From Deltaproteobacteria bacterium (GTDB taxonomy: Bacteria; Desulfobacterota; DSM-4660; Desulfatiglandales; Desulfatiglandaceae), in contig JAFDAP010000124.1 of NCBI GenBank assembly GCA_019313765.1, positions 1 to 5,914 on the forward strand: a stretch of 5,914 nucleotides of DNA. The letters run 5' to 3'. The notes beneath the pieces were generated by a model that searched no databases, was not told the DNA's origin, and saw only the letters and a list, made by a program, of their open reading frames with translations. Every line of letters begins with the position of its first letter. Position 1 is the stretch's first letter. Of this stretch, positions 1 through 5,502 are shown one piece after another. A program made the translations under genes and the position numbers.

Positions 1-366
1 CAGTAGTTTTTCATCTTTTGTAACCACAGGCGCTGCTATTGTAATGGCGGTCGCAATTATGATGCGGTCTGCAGGGTCACTGTGGAGAGGTTGAGGCAAG
101 TTAACCGACTTAACTGCAACTGAATTATCAACAGGCAGGAATTGAAAAAAGGGCAGCCTTTCCGACTTGGCTATCCAGTCGGCTACCCCTAAAGTGAGAC
201 TCAATCTTTTCTTGGCGACCAGCAGGGCAACTTCCCATGCGCTGATGGACGAAATGACTATCTTTTTCTCCTCCATGGCGGCGTCAACCGCCTTTCTCGC
301 CGGCTTAGAAAGCAATTCTGGATTACTGACAAACCAGACCCAGACATGTGTATCCAGTAGTATCAT
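1..366 (-). CDS. vapC: VapC-type PIN-domain toxin (C-terminal end cut by window edge)
   Basis: Reading the minus strand from the ATG at 366-364 gives 122 uninterrupted codons to the window edge. The protein begins MILLDTHVWVW and contains SAWEVALL near residues 42-49, HSDPADRIIIATA near 95-107 and VVTKDEKLL at 114-122. These are the standard blocks of PIN-domain ribonucleases. The four acidic metal-binding positions are visible as D5, E45, D100 and D118. Family members are usually about 125-135 residues, so only a few C-terminal residues should be missing. VapC toxins cleave RNA, often tRNA or rRNA, in the cytoplasm and are neutralised by a co-encoded antitoxin. The start codon overlaps the antitoxin stop as ATGA, which implies translational coupling and fixes the start. 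The family call is secure; the RNA target cannot be read from sequence. Confidence 0.93.
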   Translation of the reverse strand, partial: MILLDTHVWVWFVSNPELLSKPARKAVDAAMEEKKIVISSISAWEVALLVAKKRLSLTLGVADWIAKSERLPFFQFLPVDNSVAVKSVNLPQPLHSDPADRIIIATAITIAAPVVTKDEKLL

Positions 367-596
367 TTTAAGGCCTCCCAGTCATTCAGACCAACAGGCT
401 CCGTGGGATTTTCATACTTGATGACAGAATTCCGGAGCATCGCGAGGGCTTTGTCAGGCTCCTCAGAATAGGGTAAAATTTTAAGGACTGGTTTGCCACG
501 ATCAGTGATGATTAATTCCTTCCCTGTTCGTTCCACCTCCCGAAAATATTGCAATGCATGAGGTTTGAATTTTGATTTAGCTATTTGATTTTCCAT
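363..596 (-). CDS. Phd/YefM-family antitoxin of the VapBC pair
   Basis: The 77-residue product starts MENQIAKSKFKPHALQYFRE and contains ELIITDRGKPVLKILPY near residues 28-44. This is the typical Phd/YefM layout: an N-terminal DNA-binding half followed by a 'TxRGKPVxxI' strand, then an acidic C-terminal tail that would wrap the toxin. An in-frame ATG at 617-615 would add seven residues (MRGGVVY), but nothing resembling a ribosome binding site precedes it. The ATG at 596 follows GAGGCGGGGTGG on the minus strand at about 5 bp, so I prefer it. The gene overlaps vapC by 4 bp. By family knowledge the protein inactivates the PIN toxin and represses its own promoter; the inverted repeat at 637-654 is a good candidate operator. 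Confidence 0.9.
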   Translation of the reverse strand: MENQIAKSKFKPHALQYFREVERTGKELIITDRGKPVLKILPYSEEPDKALAMLRNSVIKYENPTEPVGLNDWEALK

Positions 597-636
597 ATAA
601 ACCACCCCGCCTCTCATTTGAAATGGATTAAAATGA

Positions 637-654
637 CATGGTCATAATACCATG
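637..654. promoter_or_regulatory. Candidate antitoxin operator (inverted repeat over the -10 box)
   Basis: CATGGT (637-642) and ACCATG (649-654) form a perfect 6-bp inverted repeat with a 6-bp centre that coincides with the -10 box TATTAT of the minus-strand promoter. CATGGTCA also occurs twice as a direct repeat (637-644 and 651-658). A dimeric antitoxin bound here would block RNA polymerase, as is usual for autoregulated Phd/YefM and VapB systems. The repeat is seen directly; its role is inferred. Confidence 0.5.
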
Positions 655-672
655 GTCAATTACAGAAATCAA
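644..672 (-). promoter_or_regulatory. Sigma70-type promoter of the toxin-antitoxin operon
   Basis: On the minus strand there is a -35 box TTGATT (672-667), a 17-bp spacer, and a -10 box TATTAT (649-644), each close to consensus. Transcription would start near 637, leaving a leader of about 40 nt before the antitoxin ATG at 596. An alternative -35, TTGACC (659-654), has no comparable -10 at the right distance. Confidence 0.6.
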
Positions 673-711
673 AGAAAAATTTATGGATATTATTAGGAGG
701 GCAATTTTGAC

Positions 712-819
712 ATGAAAATGACGGTTCCAAGAAAGTGGTTGCAAATTGACCTTTCTTGCCTTTTTCCATATGATATTGCACATTGTCAAATCCTGCTTCA
801 CAACAAGGGAAAACTGTAG
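712..819 (+). CDS. Possible 35-residue small ORF, doubtful
   Basis: An ATG at 712 opens 35 codons ending in TAG at 817-819 (product begins MKMTVPRKWLQIDLSCLFPY). An AGGAGG sits at 695-700, a strong Shine-Dalgarno sequence but 11 bp from the ATG, longer than ideal. I recognise no family. The ORF overlaps the proposed promoter of the downstream hydrolase gene (746-774), which argues that the DNA is regulatory rather than coding. It could also be a remnant or a leader peptide transcribed from further upstream. Confidence 0.2.
   Translation: MKMTVPRKWLQIDLSCLFPYDIAHCQILLHNKGKL
746..774 (+). promoter_or_regulatory. Sigma70-type promoter of the exported hydrolase gene
   Basis: TTGACC (746-751), a spacer of exactly 17 bp, and TATGAT (769-774) each differ from consensus by one base. 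Transcription would start near 781, giving a leader of about 85 nt before the ATG at 866. No terminator-like or riboswitch-like fold is evident in that leader. Confidence 0.6.
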
Positions 820-865
820 GGCAATTAACCTAACTAATCATCTTAACCAATGAAAGGAGGGGACT

Positions 866-2107
866 ATGAAATTACAACCTAAGAATCGTTGGTATCTGGT
901 GGTCGCTGCTGTACTGTTTTTTATAAGCCTTGTTGCCGGCGCCTATGCCGAACCTGTAACACGATTGTCCGGGGTACAACCTCTTCACTCACTCAAGAAA
1001 TTTTATTCCATCCCGAATTTTAAAATCGGCGGGGAATACGAGTTCGGAAATGAAGCTGCTTATGAATTCGGTGGCAAGGGCGGGGTAACGCTCGAATCGT
1101 TAGGCCAGGAACCGCTTCGTACAGCCTACATCGCAGTGGGAACCCCAAAAAGGAATGGGAACGGCAAAATCATCAATGCCGTTGTCATCAGCCCTTACTA
1201 TTCCGGGGATTCAACATTCGATTATTTTTTCTGGTACGACGGCCAGAAGGGAAACGCGTTTTGCAGAGGTGCTGTTGTGGGGCCCGGTAAGCTAATCGAC
1301 ACAAACAAGTATTATGTGATCTTCGTGGATGCCCTGGGTCTATGGGGTGCAAGCAAGCCAAGTGACGGACTGGGTATGAAGTTCCCCAGGTACTCAACCC
1401 TTGATTATGTACAGGCCAATTACCGCCTTCTAAAGGACAAGCTGGGGGTGGCAAAGGTGAAACTGGCTACCGGCGTATCCATGGGGGCCATTCAGAGTTA
1501 TGTGTGGGCTATCCTCCATCCCGACTATGTTGAGGCAATCATGCCCATCGGTGGCATGACCGCGGGGGACCCTGTTACACGGTGGCTTTTCCAGCTCATG
1601 ACCGCAGCCATGAAAAGTGACCCGGTATGGAGTAAAACCAAAGGAGATTATTACAATCTTCCCAAGGAAAAGCACCCGAATAAGGGGATGATGTTCGGAT
1701 GGTCGGTTTTAGGGCAATCAGGGCTCAGCTTTGATTTCAGGAACAAGCAGAAATGGGATGTTGTCAAAAAAGATGTCTTCTATTGGGAGCCCAAAGCAGA
1801 TGAAGGAACGAAACTTGTAAAAAAGGGCATAGATTATGATGTCAATGATCTTCTTTATCGAAACCAGACTATCGACACTTACGACATCAACGACCAGCTT
1901 CACCGGATAAAGGCCAAGACCTTGATCATCCACGTAAAAAATGACCAATGGCTGAGGTACAAAATGGCAAAAGAAGCAGCAAAGAAGATAAAGGGTGCAA
2001 AGCTTGTCGGGTTTGAAAGCCCCTTAGCACACTATGCTGTTTTCCGTGGCCCGAATATGGTTATGATTGAGGTGATTGACTTCTTAAAGAAAATAGACAC
2101 GAAATAA
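866..2107 (+). CDS. Exported MetX-like alpha/beta hydrolase
   Basis: This 413-residue protein starts at an ATG preceded by AGGAGG (855-860) at 5 bp. A basic N-terminus (KLQPKNR) is followed by a hydrophobic stretch at about residues 9-26 and a likely signal peptidase site AYA|EP after residue 28, so export to the periplasm or beyond is predicted. The mature part has the homoserine-acetyltransferase-like alpha/beta fold. VVISPYYSGD (106-115) and GPGKLIDTNKYYVIFVDALG (139-158) resemble MetX strands. The nucleophile elbow is GVSMGA with S205, and the other catalytic candidates are D360 (KNDQW) and H389 (LAHYA). DVNDLLYRNQTIDTYD (325-340) matches the MetX segment before the last strands. Genuine MetX enzymes are cytoplasmic and make O-acylhomoserine; the signal peptide and the absence of the usual MetX substrate motifs argue for a different, unknown hydrolase or acyltransferase activity. 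It is likely transcribed from the promoter at 746-774. Confidence 0.85.
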   Translation: MKLQPKNRWYLVVAAVLFFISLVAGAYAEPVTRLSGVQPLHSLKKFYSIPNFKIGGEYEFGNEAAYEFGGKGGVTLESLGQEPLRTAYIAVGTPKRNGNGKIINAVVISPYYSGDSTFDYFFWYDGQKGNAFCRGAVVGPGKLIDTNKYYVIFVDALGLWGASKPSDGLGMKFPRYSTLDYVQANYRLLKDKLGVAKVKLATGVSMGAIQSYVWAILHPDYVEAIMPIGGMTAGDPVTRWLFQLMTAAMKSDPVWSKTKGDYYNLPKEKHPNKGMMFGWSVLGQSGLSFDFRNKQKWDVVKKDVFYWEPKADEGTKLVKKGIDYDVNDLLYRNQTIDTYDINDQLHRIKAKTLIIHVKNDQWLRYKMAKEAAKKIKGAKLVGFESPLAHYAVFRGPNMVMIEVIDFLKKIDTK

Positions 2108-2196
2108 GCGCCCTCTGCCCCTAAAAAATTGGGGACTATACAAACAGGCGGTGACGCGGAACCGAATATCAAATTCCATGAAAAGGAGGAATGATG

Positions 2197-2427
2197 ATGG
2201 GGGATTATGACGGCAAGCCGTGGTTGAAGTCATATGATGAGGGCGTGAGCCCGGAATTGGACATTCCCGATGAACCTGTGACTGCAGGGTACGAGAGGGT
2301 CAGGAAGCAGTTTCCTGACCGGCCGGCGTTTCATTTTTTCGGGGTGACATGGACCTATGGGGAGTTGTTTGATGCTCGCCCTGGAAAAAGAGGGAATCTT
2401 GATCCCCTCTCTATGCCGTTCGGGTGA
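2197..2427 (+). pseudogene. Acyl-CoA synthetase, N-terminal fragment only
   Basis: The reading frame begins MGDYDGKPWLKSYDEGV and continues through QFPDRPAFHFFGVTWTYGEL (residues 38-57), the recognisable first segment of long-chain-type AMP-forming acyl-CoA synthetases (normally 500-600 residues). Similarity stops at about residue 59 (position 2373). The last 17 codons before the TGA at 2425 are the out-of-frame reading of an unrelated 2Fe-2S gene. AGGAGG at 2184-2189 favours the third of three consecutive ATGs (2197, 7-bp spacing). No AMP-binding P-loop, core or lid region is present, so it cannot be an active ligase. An intact copy would convert a carboxylic acid plus ATP and CoA to acyl-CoA, fitting the crotonase and thioesterase downstream. 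It lies 89 bp after the hydrolase stop and might be co-transcribed with it. Confidence 0.75.
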
Positions 2428-2569
2428 GTGCAGCATGTGCAGGGTCAAAATCGTGTCGGGAAAGGTGTTTCAGCCTGCTGGAGTGCCGGTTAGAAAGTCG
2501 GACAGGAAGTATGGATATGTTCATTCCTGTGTTTCTTATCCTTTGGAAGATCTTGAGATAGTGATATAG
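2357..2569 (+). pseudogene. 2Fe-2S (plant-type ferredoxin) domain, C-terminal fragment
   Basis: From about 2372 this frame reads LALEKEGILIPSLC and then CRSGECSMC, followed after 29 residues by HSCVSYPLEDLEIVI and TAG. That gives CX4CX2CX29C, the full set of four cluster ligands of a plant-type [2Fe-2S] domain. The N-terminal beta-grasp strands (about 30 residues), and any flavin or NAD domains that often precede such a C-terminal domain in reductases, are missing. The first codons (MGSC, from ATG 2357) are the acyl-CoA synthetase DNA read in the +1 frame, and no convincing ribosome binding site precedes that ATG. I read it as the tail of a deleted reductase gene joined to a synthetase head. 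A functional mini-ferredoxin is possible but less likely, since the fold would be incomplete. Confidence 0.7.
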
Positions 2570-2661
2570 CTATGTGTGGGGTTAAGTCGTTTAATAATTG
2601 AGTGGTGAATATTTATAACTGATCACGGGTAGACCGGGTCTTGAGGTCTTTTCTTCGATTC

Positions 2662-2692
2662 CCTCCGGGGCGTAGGCCCTACGGGCCGGAGG
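2662..2692. repeat. Left-side hairpin within the nested element
   Basis: CCTCCGG (2662-2668) pairs with CCGGAGG (2686-2692), and inside it CGTAG (2671-2675) pairs with CTACG (2679-2683) across a GCC loop, with a GG/GG internal mismatch. GGAGGCC (2688-2694) can alternatively pair with GGCCTCC (2823-2829), and GGCCG (2691-2695) with CGGCC (2703-2707), so several competing folds exist. Confidence 0.7.
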
Positions 2693-2703
2693 CCGAGTCT
2701 CAC

Positions 2704-2826
2704 GGCCTGGTCATTTCAAGGAGTTACGCATGTGTGATGCCTACCCCCTCCCTGTTCTCCCCGCTTCTAAAGAAGCGGGGAGCCAGGGGGGTCCCCCATC
2801 CGTAACTCCATGAAATGACGAAGGCC
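2704..2826. repeat. Second-level inverted repeat
   Basis: The arm at 2704-2728 (containing TCATTTCAAGGAGTTACG) is complementary to the arm at 2801-2826 (containing CGTAACTCCATGAAATGA), with two mismatches and one extra base. It is nested symmetrically within the 18-bp outer stem and encloses the central hairpin. The imperfections are what one would expect of an old or structurally selected stem. Confidence 0.75.
2757..2782. repeat. Central GC-rich hairpin
   Basis: CTCCCCGCTTCT (2757-2768) and AGAAGCGGGGAG (2771-2782) are perfectly complementary over 12 bp around AA, so in practice a tetraloop TAAA on an 11-bp stem. C-rich (ACCCCCTCCCTG, 2743-2754) and G-rich (CCAGGGGGG, 2783-2791) flanks could extend it. 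No T-tract follows on either strand, so I do not call a rho-independent terminator. Confidence 0.75.
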
Positions 2827-2993
2827 TCCCGCCAGTCACTCAGAAAAGACCTCAAGACCCTTTCTGATAGCCAAGATTTTAATATCCTGTGGTCACTTAC
2901 GAGTAGTTAAGTGGTTAAAGAAAAGGTGCTGCGGGCAGGCATGTTTATCCCAACCATTTGAAGATGTCCAAAAAGCGAAAGGAGTGGATTGTT

Positions 2994-3827
2994 ATGAGCA
3001 ACGAAAAATCCGGCAGGGAAGGTCTGGTTACTTATCACAGAGACGGTCATATAGGTTTTATTACCCTGAACAGGCCTGATAAGCGAAATGCACTGAATCC
3101 GGTGGTCTGGAATGCCTTAGACAGGGCAATCGGAATGGCTGAAGAAGACGGAGAGGCGAGGGTGGTCCTTTTACGCGGGGAGGGAGAATCGTTTTGCGCC
3201 GGTCTGGACCTGACTCCGGAAAATGAGCTGTTTTCCTTTGTCAACAAACCCCCGGATGCATCGCAGAAGATTCAATTTTTCAAAGAGGTAAGGAAAACCC
3301 AGGATATCCACACACGGCTGGAACGTATTTTAAAGCCTACCATCGCGGTTATTCACGGGCATTGTCTCGGGGCCGGGCTCGAACTGGTCCTTTGCTGTGA
3401 TATCCGGCTTTGCTCCCAGGAGACCGTATTTGCCTTTCCTGAAGCCAAACTGGGCTTCATTACCGATGTTGGTGGATTGCAGCGCCTGCCAAGGGTTGTG
3501 GGAAGGGGTCACGCTAAGGAGATTGCATTCCGCGGGCACCGGTTCGACGCCAACCGGGCCCTTGCCATCAACCTGGTAAACGATGTTTTTCCTGACAGGG
3601 AGACCTTAGAAAAAAAAGGCACGGACATGGCAGAGGAGATCGGGAGCAATCCCCCGCTGGCTGTTCAGGGGGCCAAAGAGGTTTTCCTTTTTGACGAGGA
3701 GGCCAGTCTGGAGGAATCTTTAGAATACAACGCCGCCAGGTCGAGTATGATCGTGCCTTCGGAGGACCTCTTTGAGGCCGTGTCCGCATACATGCAAAAA
3801 CGAAAGGGTGTATATAAAGGGGCTTGA
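2994..3827 (+). CDS. Enoyl-CoA hydratase/isomerase family protein (crotonase fold)
   Basis: The 277-residue product acts on a CoA thioester in the cytoplasm. Crotonase signatures appear in order: HIGFITLNRPDKRNAL (19-34); SFCAGLDL (66-73), giving an oxyanion-hole amide near A69-G70; HGHCLGAGLELVLCCDIRLC (121-140), with a second amide near G126; FAFPEAKLGFITDVGGLQRL (146-165). The acids are E130 and E150, the pair used by enoyl-CoA hydratases, plus D158 in ITDVGG, which matches the Asp typical of delta3,5-delta2,4-dienoyl-CoA isomerases. Hydratase or dienoyl-CoA isomerase cannot be decided from sequence alone. Upstream in-frame starts exist (TTG 2958, ATG 2964), but the ATG at 2994 follows AAAGGAG at 9 bp and fits the family N-terminus best. 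The next gene begins 145 bp downstream. Confidence 0.9.
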   Translation: MSNEKSGREGLVTYHRDGHIGFITLNRPDKRNALNPVVWNALDRAIGMAEEDGEARVVLLRGEGESFCAGLDLTPENELFSFVNKPPDASQKIQFFKEVRKTQDIHTRLERILKPTIAVIHGHCLGAGLELVLCCDIRLCSQETVFAFPEAKLGFITDVGGLQRLPRVVGRGHAKEIAFRGHRFDANRALAINLVNDVFPDRETLEKKGTDMAEEIGSNPPLAVQGAKEVFLFDEEASLEESLEYNAARSSMIVPSEDLFEAVSAYMQKRKGVYKGA

Positions 3828-3925
3828 CCTGGGCCGGGGCAGGCCGACCATGCCACTTGAGCGACTTCCGCATCGTCTATTGGCGAAAAAAAGATAACAC
3901 TGAACGTGTGAACGCCTATACCTTT

Positions 3926-3931
3926 TATAAT
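3926..3931 (+). promoter_or_regulatory. Candidate -10 box ahead of the DUF169 gene
   Basis: A perfect TATAAT lies 41 bp before the ATG at 3973 in an AT-rich patch. No good -35 is found at 16-18 bp; the best partner is the weak TGAACG (3901-3906) at a 19-bp spacing. It would give a leader of about 35 nt. Suggestive only. Confidence 0.35.
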
Positions 3932-3972
3932 CTTACTACATATTGAGCCGTTACAAACAAAGGAGTAATACT

Positions 3973-4764
3973 ATGGAGAAATGGATCAGTTTAGGCGAAA
4001 AATTAAGATATCTGGTGAACCCGTCCACCTTCCCGGTGGCCGTGAAATTCCTGGAAAGGGAAGACGAAATTCCTCAAAAAGCAAAAAGACCGCTTCGAGA
4101 CCTGGGCGTCAAGATGGCACCCTGTCAGGGGTCTGCTATGGCCAGGCGCTATGGATGGACAGTGGCCTTTACCCGTGAGGATCAGGGATGTGCCATTGCA
4201 GCCCATACATATGGCTGGGAGAGGGTCCGTGATGCAACCGGGGCAATCAGTTTTTTCACCCGGATGAACTACGCATCAGATGAAAAGTCTGCTGCTGAAG
4301 TGCTTGGCGGCTTTCGTCTGCTTGAAATGGGATACGACCCTATTGTGGTATACTCTCCTCTTGAGAGGACCAAAGTCGAACCTGATGTGATTCTCATCTA
4401 CGTCAACCCTGCCCAGATGATGAGGCTCATCCACGGTGGCACCCATCGCAGCGGCAAACCCATCGAAAGCTCTTTTTCAGGCAGGGCCGCATCATGTACA
4501 GAGGGAGTTATAGGAGCGTATCTTGATGAAGATGCCAAGGTAGTTGTCCCCGGCAATGGCGATAGGGTCTGGGCCGGCTGCCAGGATCATGAGATGGTTA
4601 TGGCCATCCACGCAGGTAAACTGGCGGAACTGGTGGAGGGACTCGAAAGAACGCATAAGAGGGGCATCAGATATCCTATCCCTGCCTATCTGCGTTACCA
4701 GCCCGAAGTGGGCTTTGCTATTCCGCTGTCTGATATTTTCAAACCTGTAGAAATTGAAAAATGA
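3973..4764 (+). CDS. DUF169 family protein (COG2043-like), four conserved-type cysteines
   Basis: I recognise this 263-residue protein as DUF169 from its layout: NPSTFPVAVKFL near residues 16-27, MAPCQGSAMARRYGW near 48-62, a GCAIAAHTYG block near 72-81, VYSPLERTKVEPDVILIYVN near 126-145, SCTEGVIGAYL near 174-184, and VVPGNGDRVWAGCQDHEM near 191-208. Cysteines C51, C73, C175 and C203 each fall inside one of these blocks, which suggests ligands for a metal or Fe-S cluster (inference). No signal peptide or membrane segment is evident, so it is presumably cytoplasmic. The family has no established biochemical role that I know; it occurs in archaea and anaerobic bacteria. The ATG at 3973 has AGGAG at 3961-3965, 7 bp away; an upstream TTG at 3943 lacks one. 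Its neighbours handle CoA thioesters, but this does not prove a shared pathway. Confidence 0.85.
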   Translation: MEKWISLGEKLRYLVNPSTFPVAVKFLEREDEIPQKAKRPLRDLGVKMAPCQGSAMARRYGWTVAFTREDQGCAIAAHTYGWERVRDATGAISFFTRMNYASDEKSAAEVLGGFRLLEMGYDPIVVYSPLERTKVEPDVILIYVNPAQMMRLIHGGTHRSGKPIESSFSGRAASCTEGVIGAYLDEDAKVVVPGNGDRVWAGCQDHEMVMAIHAGKLAELVEGLERTHKRGIRYPIPAYLRYQPEVGFAIPLSDIFKPVEIEK

Positions 4765-4867
4765 CTCCCGGACCCAATGTATTCGGGTGTTGCAGCCAGG
4801 ATAACTCGAACGAAGGTCCCTTGGCCTGAGAACATAGCATTGACGTACGAAACTGAGGGGGAGCACA

Positions 4868-5395
4868 ATGTCCAATAAATCACAAAACAACGCCGGGCGT
4901 AGCCGTACCATTACCTGGGATGATCCAAAAACCAGCACCAGAGATTCCCAGTCAATCAGCGGTTTGGACTATCTGCGTAGCATTAAGATGGGCAAAATCT
5001 CTCCACCGCCAATTGCCAGGCTGGTTGGTTACAGGATATCTGAAATCGAGCACGGTCATGCCGTGTTTGAACTGAAACCTGCAGAATTCCTCTACAACCC
5101 TTTCGCCACGGTTCATGGAGGAATAGCAAGTACATTACTCGATACGACGATGACTGCCGCTGTTCTTTCCACGCTTTCAAAGGGTTTCGGTTGTTCTACT
5201 TTGGAAATAAAAGTGAATTTCATCCGTCCGATTACTATTGAATCCGGTCTAATGAGATGCGAAGGCAGGGTTATCCATTCCGGAAGCAGAATAGCTACTG
5301 CAGAGGGGAAAATGATGAATTCTGAGGGTAGATTGTATGCACACGGCGTCAGTACAAGTATGATTTTTTCAACAGACAGGGCGCTTTCTGCATAA
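4868..5395 (+). CDS. PaaI-like hotdog-fold acyl-CoA thioesterase
   Basis: The 175-residue product carries the hotdog signature YNPFATVHGGIASTLLDTTM (residues 76-95), with N77, H83-G84-G85 and D92 at the positions typical of PaaI-type thioesterases. Strand blocks follow: STLEIKVNFIRPIT (110-123), RCEGRVIHSGSRIATAEGKM (130-149) and RLYAHGVSTSMIF (155-167). The N-terminal segment RSRTITWDDP (11-20) with SGLDYLRSIKMGKISPPPIA (31-50) is characteristic of one PaaI-like subgroup, so it is not an aberrant extension. Such enzymes hydrolyse acyl- or aryl-CoA to free acid and CoA in the cytoplasm, often clearing dead-end CoA esters. The start follows GGGGGAG (4857-4863) at 4 bp. It lies 103 bp after the DUF169 gene with no clear terminator between, so co-transcription is possible. 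Substrate is unknown. Confidence 0.9.
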   Translation: MSNKSQNNAGRSRTITWDDPKTSTRDSQSISGLDYLRSIKMGKISPPPIARLVGYRISEIEHGHAVFELKPAEFLYNPFATVHGGIASTLLDTTMTAAVLSTLSKGFGCSTLEIKVNFIRPITIESGLMRCEGRVIHSGSRIATAEGKMMNSEGRLYAHGVSTSMIFSTDRALSA

Positions 5396-5487
5396 CCCCG
5401 GCTCAACGGACAAAGGCAGGGGTGCCGAAAGTTGGTATTTCAAATTTACCTGGAACTATCATTTCCATTTCGTTTATCCGGAAAAAA

Positions 5488-5495
5488 GGGGGGGG
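5488..5495 (+). promoter_or_regulatory. G8 homopolymer serving as ribosome binding site
   Basis: Eight consecutive G residues preceded by six A residues stand where the Shine-Dalgarno sequence of the Fe-S/DUF3786 gene is expected. The run provides GGGG-type pairing rather than a clean AGGAGG. It is also a site prone to slippage, though outside the coding frame. Confidence 0.4.
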
Positions 5496-5502
5496 CTACC
5501 AT

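Larger units (their letters stand above)
2636..2860. repeat. Nested inverted-repeat element (~225 bp)
   Basis: GGGTCTTGAGGTCTTTTC (2636-2653) is perfectly complementary to GAAAAGACCTCAAGACCC (2843-2860), an 18-bp outer stem. Inside lie a hairpin at 2662-2692, a second long stem joining 2704-2728 to 2801-2826, and a strong 12-bp hairpin at 2757-2782. Arms nested around one centre could fold either as transcribed RNA or as single-stranded DNA. No ORF, transposase or flanking target-site duplication is visible (AGACC on the left, TTTCT on the right). It could be a non-autonomous mobile or dispersed palindromic element, or a structured RNA. The repeat is certain; its nature is not. Confidence 0.8.
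2570..2993. other. Gene-free stretch carrying a nested inverted repeat
   Basis: I find no coding region on either strand. The middle (2636-2860) is a complex inverted-repeat element described separately. The flanks (2570-2635 and 2861-2977) are AT-richer and show no repeat, terminator with a T-tract, or convincing promoter, so the transcription start of the crotonase gene remains unlocated. The last bases before 2994 hold its ribosome binding site. Confidence 0.6.

Noticed and set aside
167..421. 84-codon open frame on the plus strand
   Set aside because: It is antisense to the PIN toxin and antitoxin, whose motifs are clear on the other strand.
866..2107. Assigning the hydrolase as MetX (homoserine O-acetyltransferase)
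   Set aside because: The fold and catalytic residues agree, but the signal peptide and missing substrate motifs make the biosynthetic role unlikely.
2118..2134. Terminator after the hydrolase gene (CCCC, AT-rich loop, GGGG)
   Set aside because: Only four base pairs of stem and no T-tract after it.
2757..2791. Rho-independent terminator after the gene scar
   Set aside because: The hairpin is strong but is followed by G- and C-rich sequence without a T-tract on either strand, and it is embedded in a larger inverted repeat.
2636..2860. Insertion sequence or CRISPR array
   Set aside because: There is no transposase ORF, no target-site duplication, and the repeats are nested inverted arms rather than regularly spaced direct repeats.
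3568..3873. 101-codon open frame on the minus strand
   Set aside because: Antisense shadow of the crotonase gene, with low-complexity composition and no family resemblance.
4840..4845. TTGACG as a -35 box for the thioesterase gene
   Set aside because: It is only 22 bp from the start codon and no -10 box could fit before the ribosome binding site.
4492..4938. 148-codon open frame on the minus strand
   Set aside because: It lies antisense to the DUF169 gene and the start of the thioesterase gene, has no recognisable protein motif, and is explained by codon bias of the real genes.
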